Source: Magnolia sinica
Taxonomy: Eukaryota; Streptophyta; Magnoliopsida; Magnoliales; Magnoliaceae
DNA: 64,000 nt
Assembly (NCBI RefSeq): GCF_029962835.1
Contig: NC_080574.1
Location: forward strand, 25,580,001 to 25,644,000
Direction of reading: 5' to 3'
In this document: one piece after another, positions 54,776 to 64,000 of the stretch
Numbering within the stretch: position 1 is the stretch's first letter
Layout of the letters: each line of letters opens with the position of its first letter
The notes under the pieces: model-generated
Told to the model about the DNA's origin: nothing
What the model saw: only the letters and a program-made list of their open reading frames with translations
Database searches by the model: none
Made by a program: the position numbers and the translations under genes

Positions 54776-55770
54776 CAGAAGAACAAGGAAAAGATCAAAG
54801 GCAACCTCAAATAGCTCGGAGAAAGTCATGGCAACAACAAGGATGGTGGCGAACAAGGAAAATGCCTGGGCCAAGAGTTTGTATTGTGAGCTTGGGTTTT
54901 CAGTTTGCACATGTGAGGCCCATGCTTTAATGATCCAATTATATGCATGATGGGTCTCAATATGGATGGTCGATGCACTGAAAATCCCCAAGATTTGAAG
55001 ATGCTATCCATCGATCTCTGGCCTTGTTTGGGTTGACTGTGGACCTTTGTTACATTTTCTTTCTTAGCAGATGATTTCTGCAAGCGTACAAAGGGTTACA
55101 ATTTTCACATCAGAGAGATGTTTGGCTCATTAGCCATCCAAAGCAGATCTAATCATATCAACAGCTCTGATTACTAAACCAAGTGCACCCCCTTGTAAAA
55201 ACTGAACAAAATAAGTATAATGAACAAACTCTCCACCCAATCATTGTATATAGTATAACCCTTGATTTGAAAATTCAAAGCCTTCTCACTCTGAGAATAA
55301 GTAATAAACAAAACCCAAAAAGAGTTGAGCAGGCTATTTTCCAGGTTCAATGCTTCTTCCATGGAACCAAAACTCGCCCAAAACTGAGTTGACTCATTGT
55401 CTTGGAGAAGAGAACAAGCCTCCCCCCACACCCAAATGGGCCTTTAAGGCAGGTTGTTACAGTTTTAGTCCTCTAGCGAATCATGTTCTGAGGATGAGTT
55501 TTAGTCTGTAGAATTCCACTGTCCTCGAGTGATTAAGGACAAAATCATGGCAAGGAAAATCAACAGATATTCACCAAATCGAATGTAGAAATAAGAAATA
55601 AGAGTGTTTTGCTTGCTTCCAAAATAAAAGTAAAAAATCTTGTCATTGAAGAACATGCGAATCAAAGCCAAAAAGATGAAAGCAGTTTCGATCATTTATT
55701 TTAGAGGCTGGTTAAGCAAAAATCTCATTTAAACGATACACTGGCAGTCTGCATAGGCAAGGTCAACCAC

Positions 55771-56395
55771 GGAAGCGGATTGGCTGGTGTACCTCACACC
55801 AGCTATATAGCTACTGTATTTACATCAGCAAGTTTTGTGGGTCTGATCTTGAGGTATGTGTTATATCCAAACCGTTCATCCATTTTGGCGAGCTTGTCTT
55901 AAGTCTTTAGAAGAAAAATAAGACAGATCTAACTATCAATTGGACCACAATGCAAAAAGAAGTAGAGATTGAACCTCTACCATTGAAACCCTTTTCGCAG
56001 TCACGGAAGTTTTGGATCAATATGGAATTTGTTTTTCCTTTTCATTCAGGTATTCATGACCTTATGAACAGTTTGGATGGAAAATAAACGTTATGGTGGA
56101 CCCTACGAATTTTTTAATGGTAAAAATCATTATCTCCGCTGCTATTCGTGGCGTGGTCCATATGATCTTTGGATATGATTTAACTTTTTGTATAATGCTC
56201 TAAAATCATCTTATCTAAAAATATATGGACAGTGTAGATACAATAAATACATCACTGTGGAGCCCACGTAACTTTGATCTCCTTTGAACCGATCGCACAA
56301 CACGGTGCTCGAGGAGCGTCAGTGCTCGTCTTCGCACGACACGTACCTACAGCAGCTATATAGCCGGTGTGTGGTACACCGGCCAATCCGCTTCC
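55771..56395. mobile_element. MULE-type MITE in OPR A2 intron 1
   Basis: Counterpart of 39288-39915, with an exact 9-bp target duplication GTCAACCAC at 55762-55770 and 56396-56404. Its termini are identical to the A1 copy. Confidence 0.85.
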
Positions 56396-57133
56396 GTCAA
56401 CCACCTAAGGCCGTCCTAGCAACGAACAATCGTTGGGCATAAACGATAAATTGCCCTTGGCAGGCCCATACATGGTGGACCCCACCTGATACTCAACTGT
56501 ACAGAACAGAGATCGGACAATCCAAGACGCCTAATTTTCATCAGTGAAGCAGCATGGGTATGGACGGTTTGGATCACGTGATGAGCTTCAGGTGGGGCCC
56601 ACAAGTGTGTGGAGCGTATACAGTACATAATTCGCCATCGGAGCACCATACGCGTGAAGTAATAAAACAGAGCAAGATTCCGTGCTACCGCCAAACCCAA
56701 CACACTATAAATGAGAGCCCCTGTCCCCGACTCTCCCGTCGAAAATCATCCGTTCCCTGGGTGGAAGAGGAGGGATGATTTCAGTGTGCTCGATTCCTCC
56801 AGCGACCTTCGCTGCCGGCGTCAATCTATCTTTACTTTTTTTATTTTAAAAAAAAAAAAAAAAAAGAGAAGAAAAACGAACAAGCATTCTACGAAATTCA
56901 AGCTACAAGTAATAAGTACAAACAGACTGAAAAGAAGAAGAAGAAAAAATCCTGTAACGAGATTGAAAGGAGAAGCAGCAAAGATTTCAAAAGAAAGAAA
57001 GAGATTCAATCCAAAATCTGAAGTTAGTTTGGAAATAAAGAAATGAAAATGCAGGAATTGGATTAGAAAGAGACCTGTGAGAAAGAAGGAATTTTCCCAT
57101 CTTGTAAGGAGTTATGAGAGGAATTTGAGACAT

Positions 57134-57359
57134 CTTCTTTCTTACAAGGAGCTTTTTTATTCCTTGGTGTTTTCCCACTCTGAAATGTTTCAATGCGCCT
57201 GCCTATTCCCTGGAGATACTAATTTATATAGAGCGCTCCCGATCGAAAGATGTCAGGGTGCTTAGAAGCGTGAAAGAACATGCCGCCGAGTCCTTTTTCA
57301 ACGACGACGACGGAAGAGCCGTGAAAGACATGCTGATAACGTACGTGGTGACCTCAACA
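57134..57359 (-). promoter_or_regulatory. Promoter and 5' leader of OPR A2
   Basis: The sequence appears identical to the A1 promoter, including the TATATAAAT box (plus about 57222-57230) and the GATCGAAAGATGTC block. Transcription of the pseudogene is therefore possible. Confidence 0.55.
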
Positions 57360-57866
57360 CTAGGGCTGTTCACGCGTCAAGCTAGCTCGAAAAACTCGCT
57401 CGAGTCAGCTCGGATTGACTCGGCTTGAACGGCCGATTCAGGCCGAGTCAAGCTAATTATTTGAAGCTCGAGTTGAGTTCGAGCCGAGTTCGACCAAGGG
57501 GCATTTCAACTCGAACTCGACTCAACTCAAAGCTCGAACTCGAGCTCAACTCAGTTCGATTAATAAATATATTAAAGTTGTGGGGAATGCGGAGAAAGTT
57601 GAAGTGGGATTTCTTTGCTTTCCCCCCAACGACGAAGAGTTTGATGTCAGCGTTGACGATCTTTTGAATCCAAAATGATATATTGTATAGAGCACTCACA
57701 TGAATAGACATTTCCTTCCTGAATATGTTGTGAGCTACAAATCTTCAAATCATCTGCAAGGTAATAGAAACTGCGCTTTTGTCTGAGTAGCAACAATACA
57801 GGTGGGTCTCACTTTTTTATGGTCTCAGGTCTGTTCAAAATCCTATCCATTGGAAAGTATAGCCTT
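57360..57866. mobile_element. Left part of hAT-like element with SRO exon, A2 copy
   Basis: Same left end and CTCGAG-rich subterminal region as 40882-41388. The SRO exon (57578-57760) is closed by two in-frame stops, TGA at 57676 and TAG at 57688, both replacing Trp codons that are intact in A1. The right end of the element is not seen; the Ty3 LTR begins at 57867. Confidence 0.65.
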
Positions 57867-58383
57867 TGTTGATGCAAAAATCTGGTTCGTCTTCTTGGAC
57901 CTTCGTATACCTGCACGGAAAGAGGACAAAGGAGACCCTGGCTTGAGCAGGGGACCCTCCGATGCCAAAGTCAGGCCTGGATTCTGGGTCTAAATGTATT
58001 GAGGGGTTTTGAGAAAGAATCTTTGCCTTACCTCACAAGACGATGGAGGTTCCTCTTTTATACGGAGCATTTAATCGACGAGGATTCTTCTCCCGATATC
58101 GTGGCGGGATCCTCTCCGTATCACGGAGACAGGATCGTGCCCATCTCCCCTTCATCCGATCCGTGAGCTTGGGTTGGGGATCTTATCCCAAGATATTCGG
58201 GATGAGGCGCCTTATCTTGCGTTGGCCGATAAAGAAGATCGGCCCGATGCATGCCCGGATTGCTGATGTGTCGTCCCGACTTAACTTCTTCTCGGTTTAG
58301 TGAACCATGCCTCGGATCGCTGATGTTTGGCGAACCGAGGCATTAAGTCCGAGTCTCCGAACTCGTATCTTTTGTCCCCAACA
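57867..58383 (-). repeat. Ty3 3' LTR (517 bp)
   Basis: In plus sense it runs from TGTTGATGCAAAAATCTGG to CTTTTGTCCCCAACA, so on the element strand it starts TGTTGGGGACAAAAG and ends in CA. A TATAAAAGAGG box (minus; plus 58052-58062) marks the likely promoter. The polypurine tract AGTAAGGGGGCTTAT (element sense, about 58384-58398) abuts it. Confidence 0.85.
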
Positions 58384-58864
58384 ATAAGCCCCCTTACTCC
58401 GTGTGTTTCATATGACACTTAGGAGTAGCGAGTTTTAGTCGGTTCATAACTTAGTCCGAGACAATAAGTAGTCATTTAATGCATTCTGTGTCGCTTTTGA
58501 CGGGAGACGGTTCAGACATCGCATGCGCCGACAGCCAAATCGCTCACCCCGCCAATGAGGGTTGGACACGTAGCAAGGGCATTATTTTCGTCAGTAGACG
58601 TGCGCCACGTGTCGAGTGGGGGAGTCGATGCAGGCGTCGAATCATTTCCCCATTAATTGCTTCCGCCACATGGCGATCTTATAAAATGGTGGGGGTCCTG
58701 CATTTCGAACTTCTATTGCCATTCCCGCTTTGCATTTCCTTTGGGGCTTTTTTGGTCTTTCGTCTTCTTCCTTTCCTCTTTCTTAACTGTCAGCGGCTCC
58801 TTTCGCCATTTTCATTTTTCTTTCTCCCTCCGGTGAGTCTTCCCTTCCTCTTTATTTAGTGATA

Positions 58865-61093
58865 ATGGCGGCTAGAGGTTCTCGAAGTCCCCAGGAGGGA
58901 GTTTCCGGAGATGAAGGCGAAGCGCAACGTTTTTGGAATGTTGCGGAATCGCCTTCCTTACTGACAGGTTGATGCGAACGCTGCTTTTCTTTCTGAGAGG
59001 GTCACTAAAGCTCCGGCGGAGCGCCCTGCTTCTGTTGATCCTTCTCGTGGTGGGTCGTCTTTAATAACCCGCCCGGGAAGGCCTAATCTTCCAAGGGGCA
59101 TGGAGGAAGAAGAGGAGGAAGAGGAAATATTGATTGCCGAGGGAACCTCTGGGCCGGTTCCTGTTGATGAGTCGGCACACGCCGAGTCTGAAGGAGAAGG
59201 ATCGGGGGATGATCTAAGCTGCCCGGTTCCTTCAGTTTTAACTGAGGCGGATTTAGACAGAATCCGAATCAGGTATCACATCCCCGAATCGGTTATCACT
59301 TATCTCCCCCGTCGTAATGACTTGCCGGATCATCCTCCTGGTGGGGCGGTCGCGATCTACCAAGTCTCGATGCAATACGGCTTGCGTCGCCCATTCGGGC
59401 CATTGTCCGGGAGTTTTATCTCGTATTATTGCCCGGGCAAATAGTTCGAATGGGTGGAGGAACTTATTGGGTGTGCGGTGTTGTGGGCTGAGATGGAACA
59501 ACCGCTAACAGTCGACGAATTTCTCCACTTATACCAAGTGCGCGTGAACTCGAACTACCCCGGCTTTTATGTCTTCGCTTGGCGGGGCGGAGGCGGCTTC
59601 CTAATAACGACCTCCCACTTCCAACAAACATTGGAGAGAACGTTGGTTTTGGGCTTGTGGTCGCTGGGAGACGGCTGAGTCCGGGTCCTGCGAGGCTCGT
59701 GTTCCTCGGGCGTTCCAGAGAGCAGGTGACTTGGGTCTTCTCTCTTGCCCTTCTTTATTTTTGTAATATTCTGAGTCTGACGGGCTTGTGTCTGGCAGAT
59801 ATTCCGAAGAAGCGGCAAAAGCTCGGCTCCAGTGCTTCAGCTCGGATCAAAGAGTTGAGGACGTTGGATCCGGCAGATAGGTCCTGGAAGGTGCTCTTAC
59901 AGCCGGAGCGTCTTCATCTCGCAGGTCTAGACTCGGCCGTCACAGGTAATTGAAAATGTATCTTCATGTATCTTCTGAATTTTTCCTGACTTACTTCATT
60001 TTTATGTGCCCGAAGCTCGACCCCATCTCAGGATTGTTCCCGAATCGGCCCCCTCGGAAATGACTGGAGCTCGTCCTCCTCTTAGGGTGGTTTCGAAGTT
60101 AATGGCTCCTCCGCGATCAGTTCTTCTGTCGGAGCCTCGGCCGCCGAAGAGACAAAGAGTGGTGCGGAAGGAGAAGGAGCCTGCGAGTTCTTCTGCCCCT
60201 ACTGTCGTCGTAATTTCTGACCCGGAAGAAAGGGTGGAAGTGACGGTGGCCGCAGCCTCGGAACCTCAGGCGGCACCCGACTCGGGACACGTTGCGACGG
60301 ATGTTCCGAGACAGGAGGAAGAGACTAGGGCTGCGTCTTCCAGAGGGGAAGAGGAGGCGAGGACTGCATTCTCCAGAGGGGAGGAAACGAACCAAGAAGA
60401 GCCGTCCGTCCTGCACAAGGTGGTGTCGGGGATGGTTCCCTGGGCCTTAGCCCATGGGAGCGAAAAAGAGTTTATCAGTCTCTATAACGCTCCTTCATCG
60501 CAAACCATCGGCCATGCAGTAAGGGTGTTTTTTGAACTCGCTCCCTGCTTGGTTAAGGCCAGCAAAGAGTTATCTTCGACTCATCGGCTGCAGACTCTTC
60601 TGTCGGAAGCCGAAGGGCGACGCGAGGATGTCGAAACTCGGGTCGGCGTTCTGATAGGCGAGGCGGCCCTTGCCCGAAAAGCTGCCGAAGAAGCAAAAGC
60701 AGAGGCGGCTTCCTCCAGGAGAGCCCTTGATGAAGCGCAAGCCGAGGTTACTCCGGTATTGACTCTCCTTTCCAGAGCTGAAGAAGAGAACCGACGAGTT
60801 CTCGCAGTCCATGCTTCTTGTGCAGATGACTTGGCTCGGGTCAAGCTTGAGGCGGCGAGGCATATTCAGCAGGCCAACGAGAAGACTCGGAGGCCGAGAA
60901 GGCTAGGGACCAAGCCGTCCAAGCTTTCCTTGAGTCAGCGGAGTTCGAGGATGAGAGGGATCGCTTGTTCCAAAGCGGATTTTTGAAATGTGTCAAAGAC
61001 ATAAAGAAATCTTTTCCTGACCTTGATCTCTCAGAAATCGAGGGTGGAGGAGCCTCAGAATCCAGAACGCCCGCCCAAGTCACTGCGGGATGA
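58865..61093 (+). CDS. Antisense ORF of the Ty3 element (intron-containing, frame-broken)
   Basis: The likely start is the ATG at 58865 (MAARGSRSPQEGVSGDEGEA). A frame break near 58968 is followed by an acidic stretch and a conserved-looking core: IRIRYHIPESVITYLPRRND, then VSMQYGLRRPFGP, then AVLWAEMEQPLTVDEFLHLY and YPGFYVFAWRGGGGFLITTS. The core resembles the Pfam family described as putative gypsy-type transposon (Transposase_28), recalled without a search. Two introns are plausible and keep phase: 59726-59798 (CAG|GTGACT to GGCAG) and 59946-60015 (CAG|GTAATT to CGAAG). The C-terminal part (60016 onward) is Ala/Glu-rich coiled coil (AARKAAEEAKAEAASS) and, after a shift near 60885, ends at a stop at 61093. 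There is also a stop at 59442. The function of such antisense ORFs is not known. Confidence 0.65.
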
Positions 61094-61288
61094 GGCCGAT
61101 CATGCGAGGATGCTTGGGCGTCCTACCGGAGGACAGTAACCAGGGCCCCTTGCGTTTTTTTTTTAAATCGATGTATTCACATGTTGTACTTCGCATGTGG
61201 TTGATGAATAAAAGAAAACGCTTAGTTTTATTCATTTGACTTGGCTTAATCTTTCTTAGTTCAGAGTCTTTAAACATTGAGTACCGAG
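61094..61288. other. Gap between convergent antisense ORF and pol
   Basis: About 195 bp separates the two tail-to-tail reading regions. It contains GAATAAAAGAAAAC (61206-61219), a possible polyadenylation signal for the plus-strand transcript. Confidence 0.4.
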
Positions 61289-62360
61289 CTAAGGATAGTA
61301 AATCTTGAGGTGCTCAGCGTTCCAAGGATGAGGCAATGATTGTCCGTTTAGATCTTCTAGCCGATACGTTCCTGGTCGGATGGTGCCCGAGACGATATAG
61401 GGTCCTTCCCAATTGGGTCCCAACGTACCCGATCCAAATTCCTTGGTATTGGAAAATACTTTTCGGAGAACCATATCTCCCATTCGAAACCTCCTGATCT
61501 TAACTCGGGTATTGTAGAACCGAGCCACTTGTCGTTGCCGTGCCTCCGTGCGCAGCCGCGCCACTTCCCTTTGTTCGTCTAGAAGGTCGAGCCCGAGTGT
61601 AAGGAGTTCTTCATTTTCTTCCGCATTGAACGAAGTGATTCGAGCCGAAGGTAATCCGATTTCAACGGGAGTGACGGCTTCCGAGCCATACGCGAGTGAA
61701 AAGGGAGTTTCTCTGTTCGAGCTGTAGTTTGGTAAGCCCAAAGAATTTTCGGGAGCTCTTCGGCCCATGCTCCTTTGGCCCGGTCAAGCTTGGTCCGAAG
61801 ATGTTGCTTGATAATCTTGTTAATCGCCTCAACTTGTCCGTTAGTTTGAGGATGATGAGGTGAAGAATAGACGTTTCTGATTCCGAGGTTGTCGCACATC
61901 TCGCGAAAGCTCCTATTATCAAATTGCCTTCCATTGTCTGTAATAATGGTACGAGGTACTCCGAATCGGCAGATAATATTTTTCCATACAAACTCGGTGA
62001 TCTTACCTCGGTTATTTTAGCTAATGGCTCGCCTACCCACTTCGTGAAATAATCCACTGCCACAGCAAACTTGGTCCGACCTTTTCCCATAGGAGTGGAC
62101 CTATGATGTCGACACCCCAGTGTGCGAAGGGCCAAGGCAGTCATCGGCGTCAGTGCCTCGGGGCTTGCCTCGGAATTACGCGAACCGTTGACATTTGTCG
62201 CATTTTTGGGCTCTTGCGGGCGTCGTGTTGGATAGTGGGCCGGTATCTCCCTGTCGTAGGACCTTGTGGGCGAGAGATCGCCCTCCAGTGTGGTTTCGCA
62301 AATTCCTTCATGGATTTCACGTAATACATAGTTCGCCTCCTGGGTTTGAGGCACCGTAGC
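61289..62360 (-). pseudogene. Ty3 integrase region
   Basis: On the minus strand the order is: a remnant of the zinc-binding N-terminus (ANYVLREIHEGICE, near 62340); the core, with MGKGRTKFAVAVDYFTKWV near 62060-62090; then MCDNLGIRNVYSSPHHPQTN and GQVEAINKIIKQHL (61850-61899), the conserved segment ahead of the catalytic Glu; and the C-terminal part (ETPFSLAYGSEAVTPVEIGL; RFRMGDMVLRKV; GPNWEGPYIVSGTIRPGTYR), ending with a stop at 61289. Frame shifts between these blocks prevent one continuous protein. Confidence 0.85.
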
Positions 62361-63324
62361 AACGGAGCGTAGTAACCTTTCTTATAGAGGGTTCCGTTGA
62401 GTATGGTGTAACGGAGGCTCGGATCTTAACTCGTCGAGCTTCGACACGATTTTCAGGCAACTTTCCCTTGTCAAGGTATTGGCGGATTGGATCGATCCAG
62501 GATGGTTCCGAGTCGATTGTATTGACGGCCTCGCTAATTGGTTCATTTATACTCGGCTTATCGACGTATTCGACAGGGACGGACCTGGGTATATCATCTT
62601 CATCAGCGGAGGCGAGCTTTGCTAATAAATCGGCTTTGCCGTTTTTTGTACGAGGGATCCGAGTGACACGACAGAGTTGAAATCCATTGATAAGTTCTTT
62701 CGCTTTCTCCATGTATGCTCTTAATTGGTCTTTCCATGTCTGGTATACACCGGTAACTTGATTAACAACCAACTGAGAATCGCTGAAAACACTTAGGTGC
62801 GTGACTCCCATGCTAGCGGCGAGTCGGAGGCCGAGTAACAATGCTTCATATTCTGCTGTATTGTTCGACGCTTGGAATCCAAGTCGTAAGGCATCGTATA
62901 TAGGTATGATCGGGGTTTTCAGCACAACCCCAACCCCACTTGCCCTCGAGTTGGAAGAACCGCGACAAACAGTTTCCGGGAATAGGGCAGGGTAGGGTCG
63001 GGGGAGCGGTTGTTGTTGGAACCGCAACATCCTTTGGCATATCGTTGGGGAGTTCGGTTGGTGGTGTTCCTCGGCAATAAAATCAGCTACGGCTTGCCCT
63101 TTGATTGCTACCTTCGGTCTGTATTGAATGTCAAACTCACTCAGTTCGATAGCCCACTTCGTGAGTCGGCCGGAAGCTTCTGGTTTCTGCAATACCTGGC
63201 GAAGCGGAAGATCGGTCATCACGATGATGGTATGGGCATGGAAATACGGCCTGAGTCGGCGAGAGGAAGTTATTAAAGCCAATGCCACTTTTTTCAAGCT
63301 TGGGTATCTCGTTTCTGCTAGCAA
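62361..63324 (-). pseudogene. Ty3 RNase H and additional (archaeal-type) RNase H
   Basis: An open frame of 335 codons reads ETRYPSLKKVALALITSSRR, AHTIIVMTDLPLRQVLQKPE and LTKWAIELSEFDIQYRPKVA (the standard RNase H and connection), then NTAEYEALLLGLRLAASMGV, VFSDSQLVVNQVTGVYQTW and ELINGFQLCRVTRIPRTKNG, KADLLAKLAS. The last group, with the TAEYEALLLGL and SDSQLVVNQ blocks, matches the second RNase H typical of Tat-lineage elements. A frame break separates it from the RT upstream. Confidence 0.85.
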
Positions 63325-64000
63325 TAACGCTTTGCTGACGTAATAAACCGTATCAAAGCCGAGCTAACCGCTGCCTCGGATACTGCTAGGTAAAGGAGCA
63401 GGGACTCCCCTGATTCGGGTTTTGATAAGAGAGGTGGAGAACCGAGATATGATTTTAATTGTTGGAATGCCGCTTCACATTCTTCCGTCCAACCCATTGT
63501 TTGTCTTCCTTTCAACTGTTTGAAGAAAGGGAGACATTTATCCGTGGCCCTGGACAGGAACCGATTAAGTGCTGCGACTCGTCCAGTCAACCTTTGGATG
63601 TCCTTAATGGTTTTAGGGGATTCCATATCAATCAAAGCCTTTATCTTCTCAGGGTTTGCCTCTATTCCTCGCTGACTAACCAAGAAACCGAGGAACTTTC
63701 CAGAGCCCACCCCAAAAGCACATTTACTCGGATTCAGCTTCATCCGAAACTTCCGTAGGATGAGAAACATTTCTTCCAAATCATTCACATGATCTGCCGC
63801 GTGTATACTTTTGACGAGCATGTCGTCAATGTATACTTCCATGGTTCGGCCTATAAGCCGAGCAAAGATTTTGTTAACTAATCTTTGATAAGTTGGGCCG
63901 GCATTCTTCAGACTCGGTAACACTAAAGGCCTTTGTCGGTGACAAAGGTAGTTTTTGATTTATCTGTTTGATGCATTGCAATTTGATTATACCCTTAATA
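63318..64000 (-). pseudogene. Ty3 reverse transcriptase (N-terminus beyond window)
   Basis: Conserved blocks are LKNAGPTYQRLVNKIFA, the active site YIDDMLVKS (near 63820-63850), NPSKCAFGVGSGKFLGFLVS, GIEANPEKIKAL, LTGRVAALNRFLSRATDKCL and TEECEAAFQQLKSYL. Upstream (63924-64000) YNQIAMHQTDKSKTTFVTDK continues the domain, but a small deletion and stop break the frame before LKNAGPTYQRL. Confidence 0.88.

Larger units (their letters stand above)
57867..64000 (-). mobile_element. Ty3 (Tat-like) LTR retrotransposon, right-truncated by window
   Basis: The element lies on the minus strand. Its 3' LTR is 57867-58383 and a polypurine tract follows. An antisense open reading region runs 58865-61093, then integrase, a second RNase H, RNase H and reverse transcriptase run to the window edge. 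An additional RNase H and an antisense ORF between pol and the 3' LTR are features described for the plant Tat lineage. Pol is frame-shifted in several places. The 5' LTR, primer-binding site and gag lie beyond 64000, so the target duplication cannot be checked. Confidence 0.88.

Noticed and set aside
59253-59501. Minus-strand frames overlapping the Ty3 antisense ORF
   Set aside because: They are shadows of the plus-strand coding region and carry no pol or gag motifs.
60117-60844. Arg/Ser-rich minus-strand frames
   Set aside because: They are mirror frames of the Ala/Glu-rich coiled-coil coding sequence.

Overview
This is nuclear DNA from a flowering plant. Genes are sparse, with long introns and GT-AG splice sites, and most of the window is LTR retrotransposons, TRIM, MITE, SINE and foldback elements. 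One insertion of plastid petB DNA is present. The recurrent foldback modules built around 'gggccccaccatgatg'-like ends suggest an early-diverging or magnoliid angiosperm; this is a weak inference from memory of such genomes. No bacterial operons, CRISPR arrays or intact tRNA/rRNA genes were seen.

The organising theme is an array of 12-oxophytodienoate reductase (OPR, old-yellow-enzyme family, type I/OPR1-like) genes, all on the minus strand. Four members are detectable. Copy 0 (exon 1 at 2229-2287, intron 1 down to position 1) runs off the left edge. A relic first exon lies at 16391-16448. Copy A1 (32546-40655) is complete: five exons, all splice sites canonical, 366 codons. Copy A2 (48968-57133) has the same five exons but carries a one-base insertion and a Tyr-to-Cys change at the proton-donor tyrosine. 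A1 and A2 lie in a head-to-tail segmental duplication of about 16.3 kb (25337-41646 and 41733-58117).

Layout. 1-2287: copy 0 intron 1 and exon 1, with a hAT-type MITE. 2288-6900: foldback elements, tRNA-like SINEs and a relic matching OPR intron 2. 7155-13035: a same-strand mosaic of gene fragments (MTA, DnaJ, SEC16, receptor kinase, SYP2 syntaxin, plastid petB, RecA), mostly with splice sites retained, so probably captured by a transposon. 13850-15980: solo LTR with 5-bp target duplication. 16391-17200: OPR relic and SINEs. 17220-22720: full-length decayed Copia element, minus strand, with target duplication. 22726-25336: continuation of the relic's flank, microsatellites, a SINE, a foldback and a 620-bp repeat module. 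25337-58117: the duplicated units, each with an old Copia relic, the OPR gene, a nested TRIM-in-MITE in intron 3, a MULE-type MITE in intron 1, and an SRO/RCD1-like exon inside a hAT-like element. 57867-64000: a Tat-like Ty3 element (3' LTR, antisense ORF, pol) running off the right edge.

Only OPR A1 looks like a potentially functional host gene. The transposons serve as markers: reciprocal occupied and empty sites between copy 0 and A1/A2, and shared insertions with unequal divergence between A1 and A2, allow the history of the OPR array to be reconstructed.
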